A stretch of 64,000 nucleotides of DNA, from the NCBI RefSeq assembly GCF_002101375.1, contig NZ_CP015207.1, positions 434,001-498,000 of the forward strand, written 5' to 3'. Origin of the DNA: Sporosarcina ureae. Lineage in GTDB: Bacteria > Bacillota > Bacilli > Bacillales_A > Planococcaceae. Shown piece after piece: positions 1-9,817 of this stretch. Every line of letters starts with the position of its first letter. The stretch's first letter is position 1. A program made the translations under genes and the position numbers. The notes under the pieces were generated by a model. The model saw only the letters and a list, made by a program, of their open reading frames with translations, ran no database searches and was not told the DNA's origin.

Positions 1-94
1 TGTAACATCCATACCGCATCCTTTATCATAAATTGTATTTACTCTATCCTAAAACAGTCTGCTGCACTCGCGCAACTAACTGAATTTTAGGCAA

Positions 95-123
95 TAAAAA
101 ACCTCCTTGCGTAAGCAAGAAGG
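95..123 (-). terminator. Rho-independent terminator of 6S RNA
   Basis: On the minus strand a stem of CCTTCTTGC and GCAAGGAGG around a TTAC loop is followed by six T residues. It lies about 20 nt past the 6S RNA end, so it should terminate that transcript. Confidence 0.85.
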
Positions 124-142
124 TGAATGTTTGTAAGAAAGT

Positions 143-322
143 GAAATCCCGACTGTGCCGTCTTTGAATATCGCTTTGAACCCGCTAATAGCAGGTGGGT
201 GTCCTGTATAACCCTTTTGACGTCCCGTTTAAAGGCATGTCAGCCAAGCTATAACGTTGAACTCCCGACGATAAGATGTTGGGTCAAAACTAATTTACAA
301 ATGACGAACACTTCAGGATTTC
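143..322 (-). ncRNA. ssrS: 6S RNA (regulator of RNA polymerase)
   Basis: This is a candidate 6S RNA of about 180 nt, which in the known family mimics an open promoter and sequesters sigma-A RNA polymerase in stationary phase. The ends pair: GAAATCCTGA at the 5' side with TCGGGATTTC at the 3' side, giving the closing stem. The interior has 6S-like blocks (TTTTGACCCAACAT, GGGAGTTC, GGACACCCACCTG, GGTTCAAAGCG) on either side of a long asymmetric bubble. A consensus promoter lies directly upstream and a strong terminator downstream, and no plausible ORF fits the transcript. B. subtilis also carries a 6S gene beside aspS, which supports the call. Ends are estimated to within a few bases. Confidence 0.85.
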
Positions 323-332
323 TACTACCTTC

Positions 333-361
333 ATCTTATCACATGTTTTTTTATAATTCAA
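333..361 (-). promoter_or_regulatory. Sigma-A promoter of 6S RNA
   Basis: Minus-strand -35 TTGAAT (356-361) and -10 TAAGAT (333-338) are separated by exactly 17 bp. The expected start site falls near 326, matching the 5' end of the 6S closing stem. Confidence 0.75.
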
Positions 362-397
362 TCAATTTGAGCGAAGTCTTTTAAAATAGTTGTTTAC

Positions 398-2167
398 TCA
401 CTTTTTTACTGGTTCAGCAACTACTTTAATCCCAAGTTCTTTTAACTGTGCATCATCCACAGTACTTGGTGCTTCAGTCAATAGATCACTTGCACTAGCT
501 GTTTTAGGGAAGGCAATCGTGTCACGCAAGTTGGTAGATCCAGCAAGCAACATCACGATACGGTCTAGACCGAACGCAATTCCACCGTGTGGAGGTGTAC
601 CGTATTCAAACGCATCCAACAAGAAGCCAAATTGTTCGCGCGCTTGCTCTTCCGTGAATCCAAGTGCCTTGAACATCGCTTCTTGTACGTCACGCTGATA
701 AATACGCAATGATCCGCCACCTAGCTCATAACCGTTCAACACTAAGTCATATGCTTGGGCTTTTACAGTTTCAGGACTTGTTTTCAATTCTTCCACATCA
801 GCAGGCATCGTGAATGGGTGATGAGCTGCGTAATAACGGCCATCTTCCTCGTCGTACTCGAATAACGGCCAGTCCGTCACCCATAGGAAGTTGTATTGAG
901 ATTGGTCAATCAAGTCTAATTCTTTTCCAAGCTTCAGACGCAATGCACCGAGTGAATCCGCTACAACAGATTTCTTATCTGCACCGAATAAGAATAAATC
1001 TCCAGGTTCTCCGCCGCCAGCTACTTTTAGCGCTTCGCCGATTTCTCCATCGAAGAATTTCGCAATGGGGCCATTGAAGCCGTCTTCCGTCACTTTCAAC
1101 CAAGCCATACCTTTCGCGCCATACACTTTTGCAAACTCGCCAAGTGCATCAATATCTTTACGTGAATATTTATCCGCCGCGCCTTTAACGTTGATCAATT
1201 TAACTTGGCCGCCCGCTTCAACTGCGCCAGCGAATACTTTAAATGAAGAGTCTTTGACGATTTCAGATACATCCGTCAATTCCATACCGAAACGAGTGTC
1301 CGGCTTATCTGAACCGAAACGTCCCATCGCTTCATCATATGGTATACGTTTAAATGGAGTTTCAACATCCACTTGTTTAACATCTTTCATTACTTTCTTG
1401 ATTAAACGTTCGTTAAGCTCCAAAATTTCCTCGATTGACATGAAGCTCATTTCCATATCAATTTGTGTGAATTCCGGTTGACGGTCTGCACGCAAGTCTT
1501 CATCACGGAAACAACGAGCGATTTGGTAATAACGGTCGAAGCCGGATACCATCAATAACTGCTTAAACAACTGTGGGGACTGTGGCAATGCGTAGAATTC
1601 ACCTTCGTGAACACGGCTTGGTACTAAATAGTCACGCGCGCCTTCAGGAGTGGATTTCGTTAGAATTGGTGTTTCCACTTCCAAGAATCCTTCTTCATCC
1701 AAGAAGTTACGCACTGTTTTCGTAATATCTGAACGCATTTTGAAAACTTTTGCAAGCTCTGGGCGACGAAGATCGAGGTAACGGTACTTCAGACGCGTTT
1801 CTTCACCTACGTCCGTTTCGTCTTCAATAGTAAACGGTGGGTTTTTCGCTTCGTTGACGACTTTCACTTCCACGACTTGAACTTCTATTGCACCCGTTGC
1901 AATGTTTTTGTTCTTCGTACGCTCTTCACGTTCGATGACGAGACCTGTGACTTCGATGACGTATTCGTTACGCAATGTTTCAGCGATTTCGAGAGCTTCT
2001 TTTGAGATATCTGGGTTGAAGACCGTCTGGACGATGCCTGCACGGTCGCGGACGTCGATGAAGATGAGTCCGCCGAGGTCACGGCGCTTCTGCACCCAGC
2101 CTTTAAGCGTGACTTCTTCTCCGATTTGTAGTTCTGATAAGTTCCCACAATAATGTGTGCGTTGCAT
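398..2167 (-). CDS. aspS: Aspartate--tRNA ligase
   Basis: Class II aminoacyl-tRNA synthetase that charges tRNA-Asp in the cytoplasm. At 589 aa it is the normal bacterial length. An N-terminal OB-fold anticodon-binding domain covers about residues 1-105. The catalytic core has motif 2 ([18 protein letters not shown], about 217-234), the bacterial GAD insertion (about 285-420) and motif 3 ([13 protein letters not shown], about 527-539). The ATG follows a GAAGGGTAG ribosome-binding site. In B. subtilis it is co-transcribed with hisS; here a 477-bp spacer with two hairpin repeats separates the two, so it may have its own promoter in the AT-rich 2170-2240 region. Confidence 0.98.
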   Translation of the reverse strand: MQRTHYCGNLSELQIGEEVTLKGWVQKRRDLGGLIFIDVRDRAGIVQTVFNPDISKEALEIAETLRNEYVIEVTGLVIEREERTKNKNIATGAIEVQVVEVKVVNEAKNPPFTIEDETDVGEETRLKYRYLDLRRPELAKVFKMRSDITKTVRNFLDEEGFLEVETPILTKSTPEGARDYLVPSRVHEGEFYALPQSPQLFKQLLMVSGFDRYYQIARCFRDEDLRADRQPEFTQIDMEMSFMSIEEILELNERLIKKVMKDVKQVDVETPFKRIPYDEAMGRFGSDKPDTRFGMELTDVSEIVKDSSFKVFAGAVEAGGQVKLINVKGAADKYSRKDIDALGEFAKVYGAKGMAWLKVTEDGFNGPIAKFFDGEIGEALKVAGGGEPGDLFLFGADKKSVVADSLGALRLKLGKELDLIDQSQYNFLWVTDWPLFEYDEEDGRYYAAHHPFTMPADVEELKTSPETVKAQAYDLVLNGYELGGGSLRIYQRDVQEAMFKALGFTEEQAREQFGFLLDAFEYGTPPHGGIAFGLDRIVMLLAGSTNLRDTIAFPKTASASDLLTEAPSTVDDAQLKELGIKVVAEPVKK

Positions 2168-2257
2168 AGTGACTACACTACCCTTCTGATGTTTGAGTTT
2201 GTATTTTTAATTTAAAAAAGTAAAAGTACTATAGAGAGTGAAATGGTGTTGTGCTTG

Positions 2258-2389
2258 GGATTTACGCTTCAGAGGGGACGCGTTCCAGAGGGCCCGCGGT
2301 GAGCCAACTAGGTCGCTGTGCTCCCTTTAGTTGTCTCACCTGTCGGGCTGATCCTCCCGGAGTCGCCCCTCTTACGCTCCAATCCTAAG
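2258..2389. repeat. GC-rich intergenic hairpin repeat, copy 1
   Basis: About 130 bp between hisS and aspS with nested inverted pairs: outer arms AGAGGGGAC and GTCGCCCCTCT, then TCCAGAGGG/TCCTCCCGGAG-type pairs, and inner GAGCCAACTA/TAGTTGTCTC. It shares blocks such as GGGATT, GGACGC, TTCC, GGGCCCGCGGTGAGCCAACT and GCTGATCCTC with the copies at 2513-2630 and 22711-22792. No ORF fits. Function unknown. Confidence 0.75.
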
Positions 2390-2512
2390 TGGGGACTATG
2401 ATTAATTAGTGACTCCATTGAAATTTATGAGTGAATAAGTGTACTGCTTTTTAATTCTTTAAAATTTAAATTCAAGAACAGTAACAGAGTACTCCCTACT
2501 CTAAAGGTAGGG

Positions 2513-2630
2513 AGTGGAGTGCAGAGCGGCGACTCCCGCGGGATAAGCATGAGCCAAGCGAACCCTTCGCTGTTCGCTTGGCTCAAGCCATGCCCGTAGG
2601 AAAGCGTCCGCTCGGAACGGAAATCCCCAT
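2513..2630. repeat. GC-rich intergenic hairpin repeat, copy 2
   Basis: It lies just downstream of hisS. On the minus strand it reads GGGGATTTCCG, then GAGCGGACGCTTTCC, then a central inverted pair (GAGCCAAGCGAAC and GTTCGCTTGGCTC), then CGGGAGTCGCCGCTC. The centre alone is a perfect 13-bp-arm palindrome around a short loop. The adjacent ACTCCCTAC/GTAGGGAGT pair (2491-2515) adds another stem. It could fold at the end of the hisS transcript, but lacks the T-tract of a normal terminator. Confidence 0.75.
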
Positions 2631-2644
2631 GACGTTACAAGCTC

Positions 2645-3907
2645 TTACTTCTCCAATTCCCCAATCAATTCGTCAACCGTAACCTTTTTCTGTTCTCCGC
2701 CCGCCATGTTCTTCAGCTGAACGACGTTTTCGTTCACTTCGTCTTCGCCGATGACGATGACGTAGTTCGCTTTCAAGCGGTCAGCGGACTTCATTTGGGC
2801 CTTCATCTTGCGGTCCATGTAGTCCATCTCGCTGCGTAAACCATTCTCGCGTAGCTTGCCGAGAATCTCGAAGCCTTTTTCTCGTGCTGCATCGCCAAGT
2901 GTGACGATGTAGACGTCGAGTGACGGTTCGTCCGTGAAAGATTTTTCTTCCGCTTCAAGCGCTAGCAAAAGCCGCTCGATGCTAAGAGCGAAGCCGATAC
3001 CCGGTGCTGGTGGGCCGCCGATTTCTTCAGCGAGTCCGTTGTAACGTCCGCCACCACATAGTGTCGTGATCGCGCCAAAACCTTTGGATGTGCTCATGAT
3101 TTCAAATGCAGTGTGGTTATAGTAATCCAGTCCACGGACAAGATTGGGATCGTATTCGTACTCGATGCCTGCGATGTCCAAGTAGTTCTTCACTTTTTCG
3201 AAGTACGCGCTCGATTCTTCATTGAGATAATCCGCGAGTGAAGGCGCTGTTTTCATCAATGGATGTTCTCTATCCACTTTACAATCCAAAATTCGTAATG
3301 GATTTTTCTCTAGACGGTTTTGGCAGTCCGAACAGAATTCCGCAATATTTGGGCTAAAGTGTGCAATCAGCGCTTCTCGGTGTGCATCGCGTGATTCTTT
3401 GTCGCCAAGTGAATTTAGTACCAGTTTGATATCCGAAAGACCTGTTTTCTTATAAATATTCATTGCCAACTCGATTACCTCTGCATCGATTGCTGGATCA
3501 TCACTGCCGATTGCCTCTACGCCAAATTGGACGAATTGACGGTAACGGCCAGCTTGTTGACGCTCATAGCGAAACATTGGACCTGTGTAGTATAGCTTCA
3601 CGGGCTGATCTGCGTAGCCAAACATTTTATGTTCGACGAATGAACGCACGACTGGCGCTGTACCTTCTGGACGCAATGTCATCGAGCGATCTCCTCGATC
3701 CGTGAATGTGTACATCTCTTTTTGCACGATATCTGTCGTATCACCGACTGTGCGCTGGAATAATTCGGTTTGTTCGAAAATCGGTGTGCGGATTTCCTTG
3801 TAGTTGTAAACGTCACAAATCGAACGAGCGATCTTTTCAACGCGCTGCCATTTCCAAGAAACATCAGGAAGAATATCCTGCGTACCGCGGGGAACTTTAA
3901 AATTCAT
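2645..3907 (-). CDS. hisS: Histidine--tRNA ligase
   Basis: Class II synthetase that charges tRNA-His. It is 420 aa, the usual length. The N terminus ([15 protein letters not shown]) is typical, motif 2 is [14 protein letters not shown] (about 113-126), the histidine-specific motif is [14 protein letters not shown] (about 257-270), and a C-terminal anticodon-binding domain covers the last 90 residues. It is preceded by a T-box leader, so transcription should respond to uncharged tRNA. In B. subtilis the leader controls hisS-aspS together; here repeats separate the two genes. Confidence 0.98.
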   Translation of the reverse strand: MNFKVPRGTQDILPDVSWKWQRVEKIARSICDVYNYKEIRTPIFEQTELFQRTVGDTTDIVQKEMYTFTDRGDRSMTLRPEGTAPVVRSFVEHKMFGYADQPVKLYYTGPMFRYERQQAGRYRQFVQFGVEAIGSDDPAIDAEVIELAMNIYKKTGLSDIKLVLNSLGDKESRDAHREALIAHFSPNIAEFCSDCQNRLEKNPLRILDCKVDREHPLMKTAPSLADYLNEESSAYFEKVKNYLDIAGIEYEYDPNLVRGLDYYNHTAFEIMSTSKGFGAITTLCGGGRYNGLAEEIGGPPAPGIGFALSIERLLLALEAEEKSFTDEPSLDVYIVTLGDAAREKGFEILGKLRENGLRSEMDYMDRKMKAQMKSADRLKANYVIVIGEDEVNENVVQLKNMAGGEQKKVTVDELIGELEK

Positions 3908-3954
3908 TAGTAAAACTCCTTTCGATTATCTAATAACGGGCGAACTTTCTGAGA

Positions 3955-4214
3955 ACACAAAAAAGCTCCCATCCCTAATAAAACAGGGACGAGAGCTTGT
4001 AGCTTCCGCGGTTCCACCCAAATTGACACAAAAGTGCCCACTCGAATCCGGATAACGGCCGGTTCCGTCCACGCCTACTAATTTCAGCATGAATCCTCCG
4101 TGGTGTTGTTCACTTTACGGTTCTGTCAGGGAATTTCAGCCAAGTTCCCCGTTCTCTTTCCAGCCTATAGTAAAGGTATTTTCCACATCATCGGTGTGTG
4201 AATTAATTCGATTA
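3955..4214 (-). promoter_or_regulatory. T-box leader controlling hisS
   Basis: The conserved T-box (GGGTGGAACCGCGG on the minus strand, 4006-4019) pairs with the acceptor end of uncharged tRNA. It is followed by the intrinsic terminator (AAGCTCTCGTCCCTG ... CAGGGATGGGAGCTT type stem, 3958-3998) ending in a T-tract. Upstream are the Stem I elements, and a CAC triplet at 4105-4103 (minus strand) is a candidate histidine specifier within GAACAACACCAC. Reading the specifier by eye is uncertain because AAC and ACC overlap it. Known role of the family: antitermination when the cognate tRNA is uncharged. Confidence 0.92.
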
Positions 4215-4220
4215 CTATCT

Positions 4221-4249
4221 ATGTTAGTCGTAACTGCTACTACTGTCAA
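4221..4249 (-). promoter_or_regulatory. Sigma-A promoter of the hisS T-box transcript
   Basis: A perfect -35 TTGACA (4244-4249) and -10 TAACAT (4221-4226) have a 17-bp spacer on the minus strand. The start site should be near 4214, giving a leader of about 300 nt before hisS. Confidence 0.8.
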
Positions 4250-4289
4250 CTTCTTTAGTGAATTATATATGTTGGTCAGCACTAGCAAA

Positions 4290-4424
4290 TGCTCATTCAA
4301 AACATTTATCCGCTCTATTAACGTCCATAAGCGCTCTATGAAACGTCCTAACCGCTCTATGGCACCTGGTATCCGCTCATAGACCTACGTCAAGCGCTCT
4401 ATCACGACCCACATCCGCTCATAG
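4290..4424. repeat. 21-bp phased CGCTC repeat array 1
   Basis: The CGCTC core starts at 4311, 4332, 4353, 4374, 4395 and 4416, an exact 21-bp step, with a partial GCTCAT unit one step earlier at 4291. The core is usually followed by TAT or AT and preceded by C or G; the roughly 12 bp between cores vary. On the minus strand the units read ATAGAGCGG, ATAGAGCGC or ATGAGCGG. It lies between the dtd stop codon and the hisS promoter. A stop codon breaks the reading frames, so it is not coding. A second array is at 35276-35407. Confidence 0.85.
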
Positions 4425-4438
4425 ACGCACCACTTCAC

Positions 4439-4879
4439 TTACCTAGACTCAATCATCAACGTCACAGGACCATCATTCGTCAACTGCACGTCCATCATGG
4501 CACCAAATTGGCCTGTTTCAACATAAAGTCCAAGACTGCGCAGTTGTTCATTGAAGTATTCCCACAACGGTTCTGCCACATCAGTTTTGGCCGCCTCGAT
4601 AAAACTTGGACGGCGCCCTTTTTGTACGTTGCCATACAAAGTAAACTGAGATACGGACAAAATCGCGCCATCGACTTCTTTGATTGAACGATTCAATTTT
4701 CCTTCATCGTCTTCATAGATACGCAAGCCAGCAATTTTATTCGCAATATACGAGGCGTCTTGTTCGGTATCGTCATGTGTGATGCCGACAAGCAACACAT
4801 AGCCAGTTGAAATGGAGCCTGTAATTTCTCCGCCAACTGTTACGGAAGCGTCTTTCGCACGCTGTAATAAAACTCGCAT
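4439..4879 (-). CDS. dtd: D-aminoacyl-tRNA deacylase
   Basis: Hydrolyses D-amino acids from mis-charged tRNA, including glycine from tRNA-Ala in known family members. The protein is about 146 aa with the N terminus [15 protein letters not shown], the SVSQFTLYG segment (about 77-85) and the NDGPVT motif near the C terminus, the two signatures of the DTD active site. The ATG at 4879 is chosen because it follows TTAGGAGA at good spacing; an upstream GTG two codons earlier is too close. It follows relA after about 15 nt, as in other Bacillales, and is probably co-transcribed with it. Confidence 0.97.
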   Translation of the reverse strand: MRVLLQRAKDASVTVGGEITGSISTGYVLLVGITHDDTEQDASYIANKIAGLRIYEDDEGKLNRSIKEVDGAILSVSQFTLYGNVQKGRRPSFIEAAKTDVAEPLWEYFNEQLRSLGLYVETGQFGAMMDVQLTNDGPVTLMIESR

Positions 4880-4894
4880 GTTCACATCTCCTAA

Positions 4895-7093
4895 TTAGTT
4901 CATAACTCGTTCTACAGAATAAACGTCTTTGATTTGTTTGATTTTATCGACGGTGCGTTGCAAATGCGCGATGTTTTGGATTTTAATCGACATATGGATA
5001 TGGGCGATATCATCCTTGTCTGCTTTGCCACTCACTGCGGTAATTGGCGTATTCATATCGGCGACGACCATCATCACTTCATTGAGTAAACCTTGTCTAT
5101 CGAATGCGGAAATTTCAATATCGACTTGGAATTCTTTGCGAACTTGATCGTCTTGCAATGCCCAGTGGACTTCGATAATACGTTCTTGCTGTCCTTGTTC
5201 AGACAATACGTTTGGACAATCGGTACGGTGCACGGAAACGCCACGGCCACGTGTAATGAAACCGACAATTTCATCGCCGGGTACCGGGTTACAGCACTTC
5301 GAAATACGGATCAGCATATTGTCAATGTCTTTGACGATCACACCTGATTCCGTCTGTTTTTCCGGCTTTGGCGCTTGAATTTCTGAGACGATTTTATCAA
5401 TCGTTTCTTTCTTCACGCGTTCTTTGCGCATTCGCTCAGCTAGTCGATTGACTACTTGTTGCGCGGTAATGCCACCGGAACCGACTGCAGCATAAAGGTC
5501 CTCTTCAGAAGTGAAACTGAATTTTTCAATGGTACGCTGCATATTTTCTTTACTCAACGCTTCCTTGATATCATACTCTTCTTCTTTCAGTTCCTTCTGA
5601 ATCATCTCGCTACCTTTGTCGATGTTCTCGTCACGCAATTGCTTTTTGAAATATTGGCGGATTTTATTTTTCGCTTGTGAGGTATGCGCTAATTTTAACC
5701 AATCACGGCTTGGACCAAATGACTGTTTCGAAGTTAGAATCTCGACGATATCACCTGTTGATAATGACGAATCAAGCGGCACGATTTTACCATTCACTTT
5801 AGCCCCGGTCGTCCGATTCCCAATTTCAGAGTGGACCCGATAGGCAAAGTCGATCGGTACCGATCCTTGCGGCAATTCGACAACATCTCCGTCCGGTGTA
5901 AACACATAGACCATGTCCGAAAATAAGTCAAACTTCAATGATTCCATAAACTCCTGTGCATTAGAAGATTCATTTTGAATTTCCAAAATCTCACGGAACC
6001 ATGTCAATTTCGAATCAATATCACTCGCTAGTTTCGCGACTTGTTTACCTTCTTTATATGCCCAGTGAGCAGCCACACCAAATTCTGAAATCCGGTGCAT
6101 CTCTTCTGTCCGAATTTGTACTTCGAGTGGATCTCCTGCAGGTCCGACAACAGTCGTATGGATAGATTGATACAAATTTTGTTTCGGCATGGCGATATAA
6201 TCTTTGAATCGTCCCGGCATCGGCTTCCATAATGTATGAATGATTCCAAGCGCCGCATAGCAATCCTTAATGCTCTTCACGACAATACGTACCGCCAGTA
6301 GATCATAAATTTCATTGAACTCTTTTTTCTGGATAACCATCTTTTGATAAATAGAATACAAATGCTTTGGTCTACCATGAATTTCTGCAGCGATACCCAT
6401 TTCATCCAGTTCGACACGCATCTGATTCATGACGTCTTTCAAATACTGTTCGCGTTCCGTCCTCTTTTGCTTCATCAAATTGACGATACGATAATATTGT
6501 TGGGGATTGGAATAACGCAACGCAATATCTTCCAGTTCCCATTTAATCGTGGAAATTCCGAGGCGATGAGCGAGTGGTGAGAAGATCTCCAACGTTTCTT
6601 CCGATACCCGGCGTTGTTTCGCTGCCGGGACATGCTTCAATGTCCGCATATTATGCAATCGATCCGCAAGTTTGATTAAAATGACACGGATATCCTGCGC
6701 CATCGCAATGAACATTTTGCGGTGATTTTCCGCTTGTTTTTCTTCATTGGATCTGAATTTTAATTTGTCGAGCTTCGTTACGCCATCAACGAGCATGGCG
6801 ACTTCATCACCGAATTCACGAATAATATCTTCGCGGCTAATTTCCGTATCTTCCACCACATCATGTAGAAAGCCCGCTGCGACCGTTTCCGGATCCATTT
6901 GAAGACCCGCCAAAATTCCTGCGACTTGAATCGGATGGTTGATATACGGTTCACCTGAAGTCCGAAACTGCCCTTCGTGCGACTTTTCAGCCATCACATA
7001 TGCCCGCCTGATGAATTCGACGTGTTCTTCGTTCATATATTTGGAGACCAAGTCGTATATGTCTTGTTCTGTCAGGTCTTGATTTTTCGCCAT
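4895..7093 (-). CDS. relA: Bifunctional (p)ppGpp synthetase/hydrolase
   Basis: Long RelA/SpoT homologue (Rel) of 732 aa that makes and degrades (p)ppGpp in the stringent response on starved ribosomes. An intact HD hydrolase domain is at the N terminus (HDVVEDTEISRED, about 77-89), followed by the synthetase domain (YQSIHTTVVGPAG, about 307-319), a TGS domain (VYVFTPDGDVVELPQG, about 393-408), a zinc-finger-like segment with CCNPVPGD and a C-terminal ACT domain (about 655-732). The intact HD motif argues for a bifunctional enzyme. It sits between apt and dtd in the conserved order. Confidence 0.98.
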   Translation of the reverse strand: MAKNQDLTEQDIYDLVSKYMNEEHVEFIRRAYVMAEKSHEGQFRTSGEPYINHPIQVAGILAGLQMDPETVAAGFLHDVVEDTEISREDIIREFGDEVAMLVDGVTKLDKLKFRSNEEKQAENHRKMFIAMAQDIRVILIKLADRLHNMRTLKHVPAAKQRRVSEETLEIFSPLAHRLGISTIKWELEDIALRYSNPQQYYRIVNLMKQKRTEREQYLKDVMNQMRVELDEMGIAAEIHGRPKHLYSIYQKMVIQKKEFNEIYDLLAVRIVVKSIKDCYAALGIIHTLWKPMPGRFKDYIAMPKQNLYQSIHTTVVGPAGDPLEVQIRTEEMHRISEFGVAAHWAYKEGKQVAKLASDIDSKLTWFREILEIQNESSNAQEFMESLKFDLFSDMVYVFTPDGDVVELPQGSVPIDFAYRVHSEIGNRTTGAKVNGKIVPLDSSLSTGDIVEILTSKQSFGPSRDWLKLAHTSQAKNKIRQYFKKQLRDENIDKGSEMIQKELKEEEYDIKEALSKENMQRTIEKFSFTSEEDLYAAVGSGGITAQQVVNRLAERMRKERVKKETIDKIVSEIQAPKPEKQTESGVIVKDIDNMLIRISKCCNPVPGDEIVGFITRGRGVSVHRTDCPNVLSEQGQQERIIEVHWALQDDQVRKEFQVDIEISAFDRQGLLNEVMMVVADMNTPITAVSGKADKDDIAHIHMSIKIQNIAHLQRTVDKIKQIKDVYSVERVMN

Positions 7094-7205
7094 TGACTTA
7101 CCCCTTTCAGCCTATTCTGTAAATATTTAGACAATAGTTTTTAGTAGTATATGTATATTATCACCTATATGTAAAGCGAATCAAACTCAGCGCCTATATT
7201 TATAT

Positions 7206-7238
7206 AGCAAGAATCCTCCGCATTAAGCGAAGGATTCC
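7206..7238 (-). terminator. Hairpin downstream of apt
   Basis: An inverted repeat of GAATCCTTCGC and GCGGAGGATTC around TTAAT lies between apt and relA. The minus-strand tail (TTGCTATATAAATAT) is only weakly T-rich, so terminator strength is uncertain. Confidence 0.5.
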
Positions 7239-7242
7239 CTCA

Positions 7243-7755
7243 TCAGTACGTAATTAATGCCTTGATGTTTTCATTCGTCAACTTTTCGCGACCGTTCAAG
7301 TACGATAGTTCGATCAAGAATGCACAGCCAGCTACAACGCCACCAAGTTTCTCGATCAATTCGACTGTTGCGCCGACCGTACCACCAGTTGCAAGTAAAT
7401 CATCGACAACGAGTACGCGTTGGCCAGGCTTGATAGCATCTTTATGGATCGTTAACTCATCTTGTCCATACTCTAAGTCATAAAATACCGAGATCGTTTC
7501 GCGTGGTAATTTACCTGGCTTACGAACCGGTGCAAAACCGATTTCAAGTGCATAAGCAACAGGACATCCGATGATGAAACCGCGTGCTTCTGGCCCCACG
7601 ATGATATCTACGTCCAATCCCTTCGCATACTCAACAATTTGGTCTGTCGCATATTTATATGCTTCTCCGTTATCCATGATCGTCGTGATGTCTTTAAAGC
7701 TGACACCCGGCTTTGGATAATCGTCTACAGTCGTTACAAACTTTTTTAAGTCCAC
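7243..7755 (-). CDS. apt: Adenine phosphoribosyltransferase
   Basis: Salvages adenine with PRPP to form AMP. It is 170 aa, the family norm. The PRPP-binding loop is [13 protein letters not shown] (about 114-126), and the N terminus carries the [10 protein letters not shown] motif typical of APRT. It starts with GTG after GAGGA, and overlaps the end of recJ by 10 nt, so the two are translationally adjacent. The recJ-apt-relA-dtd order is the standard Bacillales one. Confidence 0.97.
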   Translation of the reverse strand: MDLKKFVTTVDDYPKPGVSFKDITTIMDNGEAYKYATDQIVEYAKGLDVDIIVGPEARGFIIGCPVAYALEIGFAPVRKPGKLPRETISVFYDLEYGQDELTIHKDAIKPGQRVLVVDDLLATGGTVGATVELIEKLGGVVAGCAFLIELSYLNGREKLTNENIKALITY

Positions 7756-9817
7756 AGTTTTTCCTCCTCAACAGCATCTGTCTCACGCAAAGAGTCGAAT
7801 ACTTTCTTCAAGTCCTGATACGGAGCATAAAGCAACAACTCTTCCAGTTTGATCTGCTGTTGGCGTTTTTTATAAGATGGCGCTTCTGCCAAATCTCGTT
7901 TGCCGGCAGAAGTAAGCATCGTCACCTTACCATTCTCTAGTGTAACAAATTCCAGTTCATAAAACACTTTTGTCATAAACTTTATCACATCTTTTTTCCA
8001 ACCTTTATGTTTGGAAAGCATATCGATTTGATTGTGTATATCAAATGTCTCACGCTTTTTCAAAAAGCTGTAATACCAACCAAATTGTTGGCGATCTGGT
8101 ATCTTTTCGAAGTACATCGAATCATGCACATGCAGATGAAGATACACTCGGTCGGCACGCGTCTTTTCCATCACTTGTTTCAACTGTTCTTCAGCCTGAG
8201 GCATATCGAGCAATACAATAGCTGAAGAAAGACGAAGTTCGTCGCGTCCAATTAAAGCAATCGGAATATCTTTAAAGAATGGAGCGAAATGTTGGATAGC
8301 TTCTTCACTGAACGCAATAAATTGGGCTTGATCCGGAATCAGCGGCAACCATCTAGCTGGCTCTCGGATTCCACGGTAATCAAACAGCTGCCACTCGTCA
8401 CATTTCACATCTTCGACAAGTAACTGCGCTTTTTTGTTCCCGTTCCATTCATTAATTTGCAAATCACCCGTCAAACTAAGCTTACTTTGCGGTGCCATTT
8501 CGTCTGCCAATGCCCCGGCTCCGAAGTAGATTGCATCTAGACGTTCAGTATGGTCGCCCATTTCAAGCTTCAAATGATCTTTCGCTGTACCGATTTTACG
8601 GACAGATATCGTGTCGAGCCGCTCCAATAAGAAAACTGGCTTCGGGAATCCCATTCCAAACGGTCGGATTTTCTCGAGCGCTTCGATTGAGGCGATATCA
8701 ATTTCATCCAGCGCAAGCGGCACATCGATGGATAAAATAGGCTGTAAATCCTCTTCCGTCAATACTTCCTTCGCCTGTTCATTCAAATTCGAACGCAATA
8801 ATTCAACGTCCTCTAGTTTCAATGACATCCCAGCAGCCATCGCATGCCCTCCGAAATGTGGCAGAATTGACGCATTCTTCGATAATTCTTTATATAAATC
8901 AAAGCCCTCAATACTACGCGCAGAACCTTTCGCCATTCCTGTTTCATGGTCGATCGACAAAATGATGGAAGGACGGTAGTATTTCTCCGTCAGTCTCGAT
9001 GACACGATGCCGACGACACCCGGATTCCAGCCTTCCCCTTCTACGACTAGCACGTGAGGAACTTGATCGCCATAACGGATTTCCACTTGCTCTTCCGCTT
9101 CCTTTGCGATTTCTTTCACTAATTGTTGCCGTTCTTTATTCAAATCATTCAATTCTTCTGCAATTCCGAGTGCTTGTTGCTCATCTTCTGCCTTTAATAA
9201 ATCAACTGCTGGATCTGCATCGCCAAGTCGGCCCGGTGCATTCAGACGTGGACCGATCGTAAAGCCGATCGTTTCTTCCGATAAAGCATTTTGTTCATGA
9301 CCGCTCACTTGCATCAACGCCTTAATTCCAGGACGTTGCGTGCGGCGCAATCTACGGATGCCTTCTTTCACCATATAGCGATTTTCATCTTCTAACGGAA
9401 CCAAGTCCGCGATCGTACCGATGGCAACGAATTCTAGCAAGTCGAGTGGCGGCTCTCCAAGTAAAGCAGAGGCTAGTTTGAACGCTACACCGACACCTGC
9501 AAGTTCTCCAAATGGATAATTGCCATCGGGATGACGTGGGTGGATGACCGCATCCGCGTCAGGCAAGACGTCACCCATTTCGTGGTGGTCCGTCACGATC
9601 ACTGACAGTCCAAGCGACTTGGCGAAAGCGATTTGTTCAATGCCTGAGATTCCATTGTCTACTGTGATCAAGACTTCTGTGCCTTCTGTATGTAGTTGTG
9701 CAAAGTAGTCGCTGTTCGGTCCGTAACCGTGTTCAAAACGGTTCGGGATGGCGAAGTTCACTTTCGCACCAAGACGTTCGAGCGCTGTCAAGAGCACTGT
9801 GACACTTGTTACGCCGT
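7746..9817 (-). CDS. recJ: Single-stranded-DNA exonuclease RecJ, 3' exon
   Basis: Second exon of recJ, encoding about 690 residues. RecJ is a 5'-3' ssDNA exonuclease in recombination and repair. After splicing it would begin with the rest of the DYDADGVTS motif I, followed by VDNG, TDHH (the DHH signature), the DHHA1 domain with GGHAMAAG, an OB fold and a Gram-positive C-terminal domain. Joined to the exon at 10811-11084 the product is 781 aa, close to B. subtilis RecJ. Without splicing the open frame can be read upstream to 9863, but that part ([16 protein letters not shown]) is intron sequence. It overlaps apt at its 3' end. Confidence 0.93.

Noticed and set aside
4290..4424. CRISPR-like look of the regular array
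   Set aside because: The repeated core is only 5-9 bp, the step is 21 bp and spacers are about 12 bp. No cas genes are present. A true CRISPR has 23-40 bp repeats and similar spacers.
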